Assembly: GCA_964618515.1 (NCBI GenBank)
Contig: CAZUAS010000002.1
Span: forward strand, 1-64,000
DNA from: JAFGNW01 sp964618515
GTDB taxonomy: Bacteria > Zixibacteria > MSB-5A5 > GN15 > FEB-12
Length of the DNA: 64,000 nucleotides
Reading direction: 5' to 3'
Part shown: piece after piece, positions 8,336-17,489 of the stretch
Numbering within the stretch: the first letter of the stretch is position 1
Layout of the letters: each line of letters starts with the position of its first letter
The notes under the pieces: generated by a model
The model's input: the letters and a program-made list of their open reading frames with translations, nothing else
Told to the model about the DNA's origin: nothing
Database searches by the model: none
Translations under genes and position numbers: made by a program

Positions 8336-10374
8336 AAGACCTTTTTCTGCGATAATTTGCGGAGCAGTTCTTTTTCACTTTCTTCTTTAGCCAGCTTCTG
8401 AAGTTTAAGGTAGATACGCAAGGCTTCCTCTACCCTGCCCAGCTGAATCAAAGCTACGCACCTGTTATAATTTATCAGGAAATTATCCGGTTCCAGCGTA
8501 AAAGCATGGTCCAATAATGACAGACATTGCACATGGTCGTTGTTTTTACTTTTAAATGTCGCGTAATTCATAACAATTTTCATATTGGTGCTATCAAGAC
8601 TGAGAGCCTGCTGAAACAAACGCTCGGTCATTTCCTTATCGTCACCGGCGGAATATAATATAGCGGCATTCATCACCGCCTCCGCCTTTTGAGGAAAATG
8701 CCTGACCAATAAATCCGCCACCATCTTTTTGTTTTCGAGGGTCCCGAAATCGATGCTGTATTTTACCATTAAAAGATGCGTGTTTAAATTCATACTGTCG
8801 GCTTTCAATGAATAGAAAGCATAGTTAAGTGCCTGGTCATACCGGCGCTCATCATAATACATCTGGCTTATCTTGCCCAGGATATAAGAGGAGTCAACGT
8901 TGTTCGGAGCCACCTTCAGCACTTCCCAGGCAAGGTCAAAACGACGGTCTTTCAGTTCCGGTCGTTTGTTATAATAGTTCAAAAGATGTGCCAAATTCGA
9001 AAAAACGGGTTTAAAGCGCGTAATCTCCGCGATTTCCCTGAAACGGTCCGCCGATTTTACCGGCGAGCTGTTGATTATCGCAAAACTGAATGTCGTCACG
9101 AAAGCCATAGCTATTACCGGCCAGATAAAAACGCTCATAGTCTTTTTACATCGCTCCGCGTAAATCACTACCACCGTACTCAGGGCAAAAAAAGCAGGCA
9201 GAGAAAAAATATCCCAGTCTCGGGGTCCCCCCAGCTGGGGGGTGTAGAAGAACATAAAGACAAGGGCGGATAATCCAATCCAGCCGAATATGAATATCTT
9301 CAGACGACTTGTACTCTCGAGAGTGCTTTTTATCTTCAAAAGAGGATAGATTAAAAAAAGTAATGCCGGGGCGGCCAGATACAGCCAGTTGAGAATATTA
9401 AAGAAATGATTCAGCGTCAGAAGCCCCTGACCGTCTTTTACCGCCGGTACCAGGGGCAGAAGCGACTTTTGAAAAATCTCCACCCCGCTATAACTGAGGA
9501 TATATCCCATTACAATTGCCAGCGAGAGCATCACCGCCGGGTAAACCAAGAATCTCTTATTAAATGCTTTGTTTTCCCTGCGAAACAAAAACAAAAGCAA
9601 CACCGCCCCCAACGACAGGATAAAAGCCGGCACCACATGCACCAGCGCCAGCAGGACATATAAAGCCAGAAAACCGACGATGCTTGTTTTTTTGTCGATA
9701 ACTTTAAGAGCGGCCAGAATAACATACGGCATTACGGCCGCGGCGATTGAATAACTCTCCACATAGCCGAAAAAAAGAACGGTAACACCGGAAGATATAA
9801 ATATTAAGAAATAAATCAGTCCTTTCTCCTCGTCGAGGTAAAACGCCAGCCGCCTCAGACCATCGATGAAGAAAAGCCCGCTGACAATACTGACCACCCG
9901 GTAACATGCCACCGCCGACAACGCCAGTGGCGAAAACACGTACTGATACAACAGAGCATGAACTAAAAAATCGAGTAATTCGAAAGGAAGCCACATCTCC
10001 CCTTTGCCAATCTGGTTTTGACGAAGAGTACCGTCGCCAAGAAGCGTCGTCTCTGAGGAAAAATAGTAGAACAAAAAAAGATAAATTAAAGACACTATAA
10101 CCTGAAAAAATATTCCGTAACTTTTTTGTGTGCTTATTTTTTTTGATAAAGCCAGACTAATCTTGGTCAGACGCAGAGATATTATCGGAAGGAATATGAC
10201 GGCCACGGCAAATAGAAAAAGCCAACGGACAGATAATGGGAAAAACTTAAGAAAATTGAAACCCCAGAAATATTCAAAGTCTCCCAGGCTGGCGATTATA
10301 AAGAGAGAGAACAATATTAGAGCCGGGATGAGATAATAAACCTCGTAAACTTTCTTTTCCCCTGACTTACTCAT
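8332..10374 (-). CDS. polytopic membrane protein with C-terminal TPR repeats
   Basis: 680 residues. Roughly residues 10-430 are strongly hydrophobic and should form about eleven or twelve membrane helices, with a conserved-looking loop FYTPQLGGPRDWDIFSLP between late helices. Residues 470-680 are soluble TPR-like helices (NNVDSSYILGKISQMYYDERRYDQALNYA, NFLINYNRCVALIQLGRVEEALRIY). Many helices, an early acidic GDGTLRQNQ loop and a TPR tail resemble GT-C-fold membrane glycosyltransferases and relatives. I cannot name a family, and no catalytic residue can be assigned with confidence. The gene is alone on its strand, and its TAG stop overlaps the stop of the DUF362 gene. Confidence 0.65.
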   Translation of the reverse strand: MSKSGEKKVYEVYYLIPALILFSLFIIASLGDFEYFWGFNFLKFFPLSVRWLFLFAVAVIFLPIISLRLTKISLALSKKISTQKSYGIFFQVIVSLIYLFLFYYFSSETTLLGDGTLRQNQIGKGEMWLPFELLDFLVHALLYQYVFSPLALSAVACYRVVSIVSGLFFIDGLRRLAFYLDEEKGLIYFLIFISSGVTVLFFGYVESYSIAAAVMPYVILAALKVIDKKTSIVGFLALYVLLALVHVVPAFILSLGAVLLLFLFRRENKAFNKRFLVYPAVMLSLAIVMGYILSYSGVEIFQKSLLPLVPAVKDGQGLLTLNHFFNILNWLYLAAPALLFLIYPLLKIKSTLESTSRLKIFIFGWIGLSALVFMFFYTPQLGGPRDWDIFSLPAFFALSTVVVIYAERCKKTMSVFIWPVIAMAFVTTFSFAIINSSPVKSADRFREIAEITRFKPVFSNLAHLLNYYNKRPELKDRRFDLAWEVLKVAPNNVDSSYILGKISQMYYDERRYDQALNYAFYSLKADSMNLNTHLLMVKYSIDFGTLENKKMVADLLVRHFPQKAEAVMNAAILYSAGDDKEMTERLFQQALSLDSTNMKIVMNYATFKSKNNDHVQCLSLLDHAFTLEPDNFLINYNRCVALIQLGRVEEALRIYLKLQKLAKEESEKELLRKLSQKKVF

Positions 10375-10425
10375 CCGTCACGGCACAATCAAAGATTGAG
10401 TGAAACCATACACAGGTCTGAAAAT

Positions 10426-10469
10426 TAAAAAAAATCCCCGGATAGAACTCACAGGTTTCTAACCGGGGA
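10426..10469 (-). terminator. terminator after pdxS
   Basis: Seven-base arms TCCCCGG (10435-10441) and CCGGGGA (10463-10469) enclose a 21-base loop. The A-run at 10426-10434 becomes a U-run in the minus-strand transcript. It lies 11 bases past the pdxS stop. Confidence 0.75.
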
Positions 10470-10479
10470 AAACGCTTTT

Positions 10480-11364
10480 TTATCGAGTTTGAAGTTTCTC
10501 TTCTTCGGGGATGGTTTCGGCCTGGATACCTTTCATGGCTTCTCCCAGAGCATGCGAATTCTCGGCGATAATAGCATAATCCTGATAATGGGTAGTGGCG
10601 TTTACAATCGCCCTAGCTCTCTTTTCGGGATTGGCCGATTTGAAAATACCCGAACCTACAAAAACAGCCTCCGCGCCCAGATGCATACACAGGGCGGCAT
10701 CGGCCGGAGTGGCAATTCCCCCGGCGGCAAAATTGGGAACCGGGAGTTTTCCTTTTTCAGCCACCACCCGGACAAGGTCGATTGAAACCTGGTATTCTTT
10801 GGCCAGACCATAGTGCTCCTCCGGACTCATAACCGTCAGCGCCTTCATGACCGAAGTTATCTCCCGCAGATGTTTCACCGCCTGGGAAACATCACCCGTA
10901 CCGGCCTCACCCTTGGTACGAATCATAGCCGCCCCCTCAGAGATACGCCTTAAAGCTTCACCCAGGTTGCGACAACCGCAGACAAATGGCACTTTGAAAG
11001 ACCACTTGTCGATATGATACTTATTATCAGCCGGGGTAAGAACTTCAGATTCATCGATAAAATCGACTTCCATTGCTTCCAGAACCCGGGCTTCGATAAA
11101 ATGGCCGATGCGACATTTAGCCATAACTGGGATGGTTACCGAACGTTTGATTTTCTCGATAACATCAAGGTCAGCCATGCGAGCCACCCCGCCTTCGGCG
11201 CGGATATCCGAGGGAACTCTTTCCAGAGCCATCACGGCGGCGGCTCCGGCCTGTTCGGCAATTTGGGCCTGTTCCGCCGAGGTGACATCCATTATCACCC
11301 CGCCTTTAAGCATTTCCGCCAGCCCGACTTTAACCTTATAATCTTTATCCTCATAGTACTTCAC
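10480..11364 (-). CDS. pdxS: pyridoxal 5'-phosphate synthase, lyase subunit PdxS
   Basis: 294 residues, full length for the subunit that condenses ribose-5-phosphate, glyceraldehyde-3-phosphate and ammonia into PLP. Clear signatures are VGLAEMLKGGVIMDV, AVMALERVPSDIRAEGGVARM, PVMAKCRIGHFIEARVLEAMEVDFIDESEVLTPAD (with the two catalytic lysine regions around MAKCRIG and IRTKGEAGTG), PVPNFAAGGIATPADAALCMHLGAEAVFVGSGIFKS. The start is GTG at 11364 with a GAGGTG ribosome binding site. The glutaminase partner PdxT is not adjacent on either side, so it must be encoded elsewhere or ammonia is supplied otherwise. Confidence 0.96.
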   Translation of the reverse strand: MKYYEDKDYKVKVGLAEMLKGGVIMDVTSAEQAQIAEQAGAAAVMALERVPSDIRAEGGVARMADLDVIEKIKRSVTIPVMAKCRIGHFIEARVLEAMEVDFIDESEVLTPADNKYHIDKWSFKVPFVCGCRNLGEALRRISEGAAMIRTKGEAGTGDVSQAVKHLREITSVMKALTVMSPEEHYGLAKEYQVSIDLVRVVAEKGKLPVPNFAAGGIATPADAALCMHLGAEAVFVGSGIFKSANPEKRARAIVNATTHYQDYAIIAENSHALGEAMKGIQAETIPEEEKLQTR

Positions 11365-11663
11365 TTTACACCTCGGTTTTGATCGTCAGATTTCCCGCCC
11401 CGGACTTCTTCATACACCGAAACGTTAACCCTAGCCTAAAAGCGGAAAATCATTATATATTAAATTTCACCAGACTTACTTTTTATAAGCCTGTAATAAT
11501 AATATAATACAATCCCGCTAAATAGCACAACCCCCAAAGTAGCCCCTGGTTAATTTAAAGTCAAAAGATGTAAAAGGCAGAAAATTAGCAGGTATTAAAA
11601 AATACAAGTAACTGTGTTAAATGAACTTTACCCGCTGATTTGAAATAATCTGCCCGGAGAAGG

Positions 11664-12074
11664 TTACTTCTTGCCGGCTTTATACTTGTTGAAACTATGC
11701 TTGGCCAGAGCTTGTTTTATTTTTTTCTCCTGTCCCAGCCAGAATTCCCGAAATTGACAGGTTTCATACGACTCACATCCGCAGTTCGGCCCCTCTGTAC
11801 AAAGATTAATATGCAAAGGTCCTTCAATCGCTTCGATAACGTTCAGAAAAGAAATGTCGCGCGGATTCTTGGATAACCGATAACCACCGGTAACCCCCTG
11901 ATAGGATACCAGCACCCCATTGCGAGTCAAGTCCTTGAGAATTTTGGCTAAAAACTCCCGAGGTATCGCTTCTGCCTGGGCGATGGTATTAATGGAGCCG
12001 AGTTTTCCCTTGGGCAGTGACGACAGATATCGTACGGCTCTGAGAGCATAATCGGCCTTTCTGGATAATTGCAT
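11664..12074 (-). CDS. Rrf2-family transcriptional regulator
   Basis: 136 residues. The N-terminal winged helix MQLSRKADYALRAVRYLSSLP, the wing region GYRLSKNPRDISFLNVIEAIEGP and overall length match Rrf2 proteins (IscR, NsrR, CymR). Four cysteines in NLCTEGPNCGCESYETC lie where IscR/NsrR ligate an iron-sulfur cluster, although the spacing is not identical to IscR. It may therefore sense Fe-S, NO or redox state. AGGGGTG precedes the ATG. No isc or suf gene is adjacent. It is divergent from the pseudopilin cassette, 283 bases away, so it may or may not control that cassette. Confidence 0.88.
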   Translation of the reverse strand: MQLSRKADYALRAVRYLSSLPKGKLGSINTIAQAEAIPREFLAKILKDLTRNGVLVSYQGVTGGYRLSKNPRDISFLNVIEAIEGPLHINLCTEGPNCGCESYETCQFREFWLGQEKKIKQALAKHSFNKYKAGKK

Positions 12075-12357
12075 ACAGCACCCCTGTTAAAGATAATTGT
12101 TTAAAATAGAAATGTATTTCTATATTTCCACTTTTTATATACGGCTAAATAATAAAAAATGATTGCCTTTGTCTATATTTTTTTAGTGCTCTGTCTTTCA
12201 TTGTGAACATTTAAAAAAAGATTACCTACTCTTAGTTGTTAAACCCTATATCCTTTCAAAAGTTCCCATTTAATCCACATTAAAAATTAACATAAAAACC
12301 ACCTGTAAACAGCCGATAATTAAAGAAAAACGGCTTAAAATTGCTTCAGAGTAAAAA

Positions 12358-13107
12358 ATGTCCAAAAACAGACAACACGGCGGTTATACTTTAATAGAAA
12401 TCGTAGTGGTTATTGTTATTATCGGGATTCTCAGTTCGCTTACCCTTAAGTCCCTGCGCACCACCAGTGAAATAGCCCGGATAGAGGAAACTCGCAAGGA
12501 ACTGGACCGCCTGACCTGGTCCATAATCGGCCAACCGGATATAAATAATTCCGGCTCCCGCAGTAATTATGGTTATCTGGGCGATATCGGAGCTTTACCG
12601 CCTAATCTTGAGGCGCTGTTTCAAAATCCGGGTGGATTGGCCACCTGGCGAGGTCCGTATATCCGCGATGATTTTTATTCCGACAGCACCAGCCGTAATT
12701 TTAAAAAGGATGCCTGGGGTGTTAATTATATTTATTCCGGCGGTCTTACCCTGTCTTCTACTGGCGGGGGAACACCACTTACCCGTCAAATCGCACCCTC
12801 GCTTGACGACCTCCTTTACAACAAAGTAGTCGTGGTAGTTACCGATTTAAACAATACTCCCCCCGGAACGGTTTTCAAAGATTCCGTAAGATTCGTTCTG
12901 CGATGCCCCGACGGCCATGGTTCCTACAGGTTCTTAAATCGCCACCCCGATTTCAACGGCCTGGCGGTATTTGATTCCATCCCTATCGGTTTGCATGAAC
13001 TGAGGTTGGTTTATCAGCCGGATAAGGATACTCTTCTCCGCCAAATAAATGTCGATATCGGATCGGATTTGTACCTTGAGATGAATCTTTTTAAAGACGT
13101 CTGGTAA
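12358..13107 (+). CDS. GspG-like pseudopilin with a C-terminal add-on domain (paralogue 1)
   Basis: 249 residues. The prepilin signal GGYTLIEIVVVIVIIGIL has a class III leader (cleavage after the second G, Glu at +5) followed by the long hydrophobic helix. Residues 40-130 follow the type II secretion major pseudopilin GspG layout (ALPPNLEALFQNPGGLATWRGPYI, DAWGVNYIYSGG). The last 110 residues form an extra beta domain (PPGTVFKDSVRFVLRCPDG, FDSIPIGLHELRLVYQPDKDTLLRQINVDIG) that looks like a carboxypeptidase-regulatory / prealbumin-like fold. It is the first of four tandem paralogues and one of the two short versions. Type II secretion ATPase and secretin genes are not in the window. No strong ribosome binding site is visible. 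Confidence 0.82.
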   Translation: MSKNRQHGGYTLIEIVVVIVIIGILSSLTLKSLRTTSEIARIEETRKELDRLTWSIIGQPDINNSGSRSNYGYLGDIGALPPNLEALFQNPGGLATWRGPYIRDDFYSDSTSRNFKKDAWGVNYIYSGGLTLSSTGGGTPLTRQIAPSLDDLLYNKVVVVVTDLNNTPPGTVFKDSVRFVLRCPDGHGSYRFLNRHPDFNGLAVFDSIPIGLHELRLVYQPDKDTLLRQINVDIGSDLYLEMNLFKDVW

Positions 13108-13110
13108 AAT

Positions 13111-14271
13111 ATGTCAATTGTACGCCGAAAGGAACAGGGTTTCAGCCTTATCGAGCTGACGGTTTTCATGGTCGTTATCGGCATCATGCTGACGGTGGCT
13201 ATGAAATCGATGACCACCGTCACCGAAGATATCCGCCGGACGAAGACGCTGCAGGAGATGGAGTCACTGGCAAAAGGGATTACGGGTAACCCGGATATCA
13301 TGACCGGTGGCCTTCGTTCAGATTTCGGATATGTCGGCGATGTCGGAGCCTTCCCTCCCAGCTTGCAGGCTCTGGTAACCAATCCGGGTTACAGTACCTG
13401 GCACGGTCCATATTTGCTTGCCGGGTTTGTTCAAGACACCGAGGGCTACCGCCTTGATGAATGGGGACAACCTTATGTTTATGACGGTGGTTTGTATATT
13501 ACGTCCACTGGAAGCGGCGCCAATCTTACCAAAAAAATCGCTGATAACACCTCGGATTATCTTTCAAATTCATATCAAGCCCTTCTACATGATGCCGCTA
13601 ACAATCCGCCCGGTGTAATTTATCGCGATTCGGTCACTGTCAGGATAACCGTTCCCGATGGTTCCGGGACAACTCTCACCAAAAACTATCCGGTCGATTC
13701 CGCGGGTTTATTCACTCTGGATTCACTTCCAGTCGGGAAACATCCCCTGTGCATGATATACACTCCCCGGGTTGACACACTTTTACGTTATATTACCATC
13801 CTTCCTCGCCATAAAAGTCAATCTCTTCCGGTTTTTCAATTTGCCGCCGCTTATTTTTCCGGTGAGACCGAAACCGTTTACGACAGTGCTCTGACAAAAA
13901 TCAGCGGCTCTGATTCCATTTACAGCGGTTTTTGCAATAACATCTCCCTGTGGATTCAAAATAACACCGGTGTAAGTGTCACCATAAATTCCTTAAAATT
14001 GACCTGGTCCGGTCCGACTGCCTATTATCGCTATGTTATCTGGGACGGTACTACGGTTTTCAACCGTAACAATCCCAAAGCCGCTTCGGGCGAAACGGTC
14101 TTTTTCACCTCCGGCCAAACCATTGCCCAGGGGGAAAGTTTTAAGATACAAATCGCGGATTTCCGCAACCAGCCGAATGGCGGTTCACGGGTTAATATGC
14201 ACAATACTAACTTTACCCTGGAACTTTCCGACGGGTCAACTTTGAGTGTTACAGTGGGGAGCTGTCCATGA
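13111..14271 (+). CDS. GspG-like pseudopilin, long form with two extra domains (paralogue 2)
   Basis: 386 residues. The prepilin signal is QGFSLIELTVFMVVIGIML. The GspG-like core has DFGYVGDVGAFPPSLQALVTNPGYSTWHGPYL and DEWGQPYVYDGG. The regulatory-like beta domain (PPGVIYRDSVTVRITVPDGSG, FTLDSLPVGKHPLCMIYTPRVDTLLRYITI) is followed by a second C-terminal domain of about 120 residues, with YRYVIWDGTTVFNRNNPKAASGE, GQTIAQGESFKIQIADF and a final Cys-Pro. Paralogue 3 shares this last domain closely; paralogues 1 and 4 lack it. The gene begins three bases after paralogue 1 stops and overlaps paralogue 3 by an ATGA, so the four are translationally linked. Confidence 0.82.
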   Translation: MSIVRRKEQGFSLIELTVFMVVIGIMLTVAMKSMTTVTEDIRRTKTLQEMESLAKGITGNPDIMTGGLRSDFGYVGDVGAFPPSLQALVTNPGYSTWHGPYLLAGFVQDTEGYRLDEWGQPYVYDGGLYITSTGSGANLTKKIADNTSDYLSNSYQALLHDAANNPPGVIYRDSVTVRITVPDGSGTTLTKNYPVDSAGLFTLDSLPVGKHPLCMIYTPRVDTLLRYITILPRHKSQSLPVFQFAAAYFSGETETVYDSALTKISGSDSIYSGFCNNISLWIQNNTGVSVTINSLKLTWSGPTAYYRYVIWDGTTVFNRNNPKAASGETVFFTSGQTIAQGESFKIQIADFRNQPNGGSRVNMHNTNFTLELSDGSTLSVTVGSCP

Positions 14272-15431
14272 CAGGAGTTCATGATTCTAAAGGCTTCACC
14301 CTGGTGGAAATCGTTATGGTTATTGTTATCACCGGTATCCTGGCTACCATAGCTTTTCAGGCCGGGTCGAATGTTTACGATACGGCTCGAGTTGAGGAAA
14401 CCAGGCAGGAACTTGACGCCCTGGCTTTTGCCATTACCGGCAATCCAGCTTTAAATAACGATGGCGTGCGTTCAGATTTTGGTTATGTAGGCGATATCGG
14501 AGCAATGCCGCCCAGTCTTGACGCCTTGGTGCAAAATCCCGGCGATTACAGTACCTGGAGGGGACCGTATTTCCAGAATCGTTTTTCCCAGATAACCGAT
14601 GATTATAAAACCGACGCCTGGGGTAAGACCTATCTATATAATGGGGTCACTATCGCCAGTCAGGGTAAAATAGTCGGGGGCGGCTGTGGCGGCCCGGTGA
14701 CATCCGGTGACATTATCCGACGAATATGCAATTCCACCAGTGACCTTCTTCTCAACCGGGTCAGCGGTACGGTTTTCGACCGTCATGGCACGCCGCCGGG
14801 GTATGACTACCGGGATTCCTTGCGCGTGGTTCTGACTGTCCCCGACGGTGCCGGTAATCTTGCCCGGCGTACCGTCTCGGTAAACTCCGGCGGTTATTTC
14901 TCTTTCGATTCGATTCCCATCGGCAATCATGACCTGGCGATAATTTTTCTGCCTGACCATGACACCCTCCATCGTTTCGTTTCCGTAACGCCTAAATCCT
15001 CGGTGTACCAGGAATATTATCTCTCCCGAAGTTTATCCTCGGCTAGTTTGTCCGAACTGACCAAAATCAACTACTCCGATTCTTTAAATAGCGATTGTCA
15101 TGGTTTTTATTTCTGGATTAAAAACAACTCCGGCAGTGATATCACCATAAACTCGATAGTTCTGCTCTGGAGCAGTCCGACGGCTTATTATCGATATGCC
15201 CGGTGGCAGGGAACGACTGTTTTCAACCGTTCCAATCCCAAAGCTGCATCAGGGGAATTAATCAGTTTCAGCCCGCAGACAATAAGTCCCGGGGAGACTA
15301 TCAAAATTGAATTCGATGATTTTCGCACCTTCCCCAACGGCGGTTCACCGGTGAATATGAACAACACCAGTTTCAATATTGCCTTCTCCGACGGTTCTAT
15401 CCTTGAGGCTGCAACGGGAGCCTGTCCATGA
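14268..15431 (+). CDS. GspG-like pseudopilin, long form with two extra domains (paralogue 3)
   Basis: 387 residues. The prepilin signal KGFTLVEIVMVIVITGIL and the GspG core (DFGYVGDIGAMPPSLDALVQNPGDYSTWRGPYF, DAWGKTYLYNG) are followed by the same two extra domains as paralogue 2, including YRYARWQGTTVFNRSNPKAASGE and SPGETIKIEFDDFRTFPNGG and a terminal GACP. A small insertion with paired cysteines (GGGCGGPV ... RRICNST) is unique to this copy. Start and stop both use 4-bp ATGA overlaps with the flanking paralogues. A structural role as a pilus or pseudopilus subunit exposing a beta domain is inferred. Confidence 0.82.
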   Translation: MTGVHDSKGFTLVEIVMVIVITGILATIAFQAGSNVYDTARVEETRQELDALAFAITGNPALNNDGVRSDFGYVGDIGAMPPSLDALVQNPGDYSTWRGPYFQNRFSQITDDYKTDAWGKTYLYNGVTIASQGKIVGGGCGGPVTSGDIIRRICNSTSDLLLNRVSGTVFDRHGTPPGYDYRDSLRVVLTVPDGAGNLARRTVSVNSGGYFSFDSIPIGNHDLAIIFLPDHDTLHRFVSVTPKSSVYQEYYLSRSLSSASLSELTKINYSDSLNSDCHGFYFWIKNNSGSDITINSIVLLWSSPTAYYRYARWQGTTVFNRSNPKAASGELISFSPQTISPGETIKIEFDDFRTFPNGGSPVNMNNTSFNIAFSDGSILEAATGACP

Positions 15432-16162
15432 ACAAACATCATGACAATTATGGATTCACTCTTGTAGAACTGGTGATAGTTATAATAATAATCGGTATTA
15501 TCGCAGCTATTGCCACCCGCCAGATGTCCGGGACAATCGAAACCGCCCGCATGGAACAGACCAAAAAAGAAATGGACCAGTTGGCGCGGGCAATCGCCGG
15601 CGACCCGGCTTTGTATTCCGGTCAGTCACGAATGGATTTCGGGTATGTAGGGGATGTAGGTGCTTTGCCGCCGGATCTCGATGCCTTGGTGCAAAACCCC
15701 GGCAGCTATGCCACCTGGAAGGGTCCTTATATGACTCAGGGATTTGACTCTGATGACTTTAAAAAAGACGGCTGGAACACGCCCTATATTTACATCGACA
15801 CTCTTATACGCTCCACCGGGTCCGGAAGTAATATCGATAAGCTTTTTGCCGTAAGTACAGCCGCTTTACTTAATAACCGCCTTGAAGGTGTCATAACGGA
15901 CGCTGACAATACCATGCCGGGCATCGTCTATCGCGATTCATTAATCATCCACTTATCATATCCTGATGGTATCGGTGGAATAACGACCGCCTTAACCAAT
16001 CCCAATATCACCGGCAATTTTTATTTTGACGGCCTTCCCATAGGTAATCATAACCTGGAAATTATTTATCTTCCGGATAGTGACACTGTAACTTATCCGG
16101 TCAGCATCCATCCCGGCCGAACCGCAAAAATCAATATCACCTTCCCTGCCGACTTGTGGTGA
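15428..16162 (+). CDS. GspG-like pseudopilin, short form (paralogue 4)
   Basis: 244 residues. The prepilin signal YGFTLVELVIVIIIIGII is followed by the GspG-like core (DFGYVGDVGALPPDLDALVQNPGSYATWKGPYM, DGWNTPYIYID) and one regulatory-like beta domain (MPGIVYRDSLIIHLSYPDG, FYFDGLPIGNHNLEIIYLPDSDTVTYPVSI). Like paralogue 1 it ends DLW/DVW without the second extra domain, so the cassette reads short-long-long-short. No terminator was recognised between its stop at 16162 and the convergent gene ending at 16211. Confidence 0.82.
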   Translation: MNKHHDNYGFTLVELVIVIIIIGIIAAIATRQMSGTIETARMEQTKKEMDQLARAIAGDPALYSGQSRMDFGYVGDVGALPPDLDALVQNPGSYATWKGPYMTQGFDSDDFKKDGWNTPYIYIDTLIRSTGSGSNIDKLFAVSTAALLNNRLEGVITDADNTMPGIVYRDSLIIHLSYPDGIGGITTALTNPNITGNFYFDGLPIGNHNLEIIYLPDSDTVTYPVSIHPGRTAKINITFPADLW

Positions 16163-16210
16163 CAAACCGTTCAATTACCCCGCTACGAATGGCAGTGTGA
16201 TATTATTTCC

Positions 16211-17365
16211 TCAGTTGCATACTTCTTCTTTTATATCAAGTTTAATACCCCGTTTTTTCAACTGGGGAATAAACAGGGAGGATTTGACGGCGATTTCCTG
16301 GGGCTTAACACCTCGTTCAGTTATTTGACCCGAAGCCGCCATCCAGGCGATAATTGCGATTGGAAAAGCGGTGGTACGCATCATGGCCGTCAAGCCGGAG
16401 CGGGTATCCTGACGGTCAACAATTTCATAAACCGTTTTTATTGTCTTGCCGTTTTTTTCACCTTCGAATATCAGCCTGACCAAAACCATATCGAGGTCGT
16501 CTTCATAACTGAGATTACGGTCGAGGACCGCCTTGAATACTTCCCTCGGTTCGATTTTTTGTCCCCCGATATTGAGCGGTTGCCGTGAAGCCAGGCCTAT
16601 CTCCAGCATGGGCTTGAATAACCTGCAATGACCGGGATAACGGATGGTTTTATAATCCAGAAAGTCAATTCGCCCCAGGTAGGTATCGGGCAGGGTCGAG
16701 GTACCGCCGGAGGTATAGAAAGCCTCGAACTCGCCGACACCGTCGAACTCCAGGCTTTCCACTGCGGTCATGGGGTGGACCATCTTTTTCTGACCATCTT
16801 CAAGAATAACACATGGTTCCCAGTATTCGTTTATCAAACCCTCAGCTGAAAAAACCATTTTATAATTTAGTGGCGGACGGGGCGACTGGGGTAACCCTCC
16901 AACCCGTATTTTTAAAGAACGCACCCGGTCATAACGGTTGAAACCATCAGCGGCGAAGATGGACACCATTCCCGGAGCCAGGCCGCAATCGGGGATAACA
17001 ATAATCCCGGCTGAAGCTGCCGGGTCATTCATTTCCAGCTGCTGCTGTACTACGTTATTATTGCCGCCAAGATCCATAAAATGACAACCGGCTTTTATTG
17101 CCGCCCGGGTCAGCCCGGGGTTGTATTTATAAGTCACGCAGGAAACAGCTGCATCATAGCCCCTCAAAATCTCCGCTACCAGGTCTTCATCAGCGGCATC
17201 AAGCTGACCAGCCACCGCTTTGCCGCCCCCGTATTTTTCACCCATCCTTCGGGCCAGTTCCGCATCAATATCATAAATACCCACGGCTTCAATACCATCC
17301 ACCCGTGCCAGGTCATACAAGGCTGCCCGTCCCATCAAACCGGCTCCAATAACAGCTATTTTCAT
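16211..17365 (-). CDS. saccharopine dehydrogenase-family oxidoreductase (possibly lysine 6-dehydrogenase)
   Basis: 384 residues. The N-terminal Rossmann motif MKIAVIGAGLMGRAALYDLA binds NAD(P). AGCHFMDLGGNNNVV and IIVIPDCGLAPGMVSIFAADGF are typical of the saccharopine dehydrogenase / homospermidine synthase superfamily, and the C-terminal half carries the catalytic-domain pattern (STLPDTYLGRIDFLDYKTIRYPGHCRLFKPMLEIGL). Length and the GAGLMG opening resemble bacterial L-lysine 6-dehydrogenase, which oxidises the epsilon-amino group of lysine. Saccharopine reductase activity is the main alternative, and neither can be decided from sequence alone. AGGAGA precedes the ATG at 17365. No lysine-pathway gene is next to it. 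Confidence 0.78.
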   Translation of the reverse strand: MKIAVIGAGLMGRAALYDLARVDGIEAVGIYDIDAELARRMGEKYGGGKAVAGQLDAADEDLVAEILRGYDAAVSCVTYKYNPGLTRAAIKAGCHFMDLGGNNNVVQQQLEMNDPAASAGIIVIPDCGLAPGMVSIFAADGFNRYDRVRSLKIRVGGLPQSPRPPLNYKMVFSAEGLINEYWEPCVILEDGQKKMVHPMTAVESLEFDGVGEFEAFYTSGGTSTLPDTYLGRIDFLDYKTIRYPGHCRLFKPMLEIGLASRQPLNIGGQKIEPREVFKAVLDRNLSYEDDLDMVLVRLIFEGEKNGKTIKTVYEIVDRQDTRSGLTAMMRTTAFPIAIIAWMAASGQITERGVKPQEIAVKSSLFIPQLKKRGIKLDIKEEVCN

Positions 17366-17489
17366 TCTCTGTCTCCTTTTCTTAACCGGTGAATATATAT
17401 GAATTTTCTATTTTAAAAAGATAATTTATTGCCCCTTAAATAAGAAAAAGGGTTCCTCTGCCGATAATATATGTAAAATATAAATTTAA

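Noticed and set aside
12332..12344. GG-CTTAAAATT-GC just before the pseudopilin cassette, resembling a sigma-54 promoter
   Set aside because: The spacing is nine, not ten, bases between GG and GC, and it lies only 14 bases before the ATG, too close to be functional.
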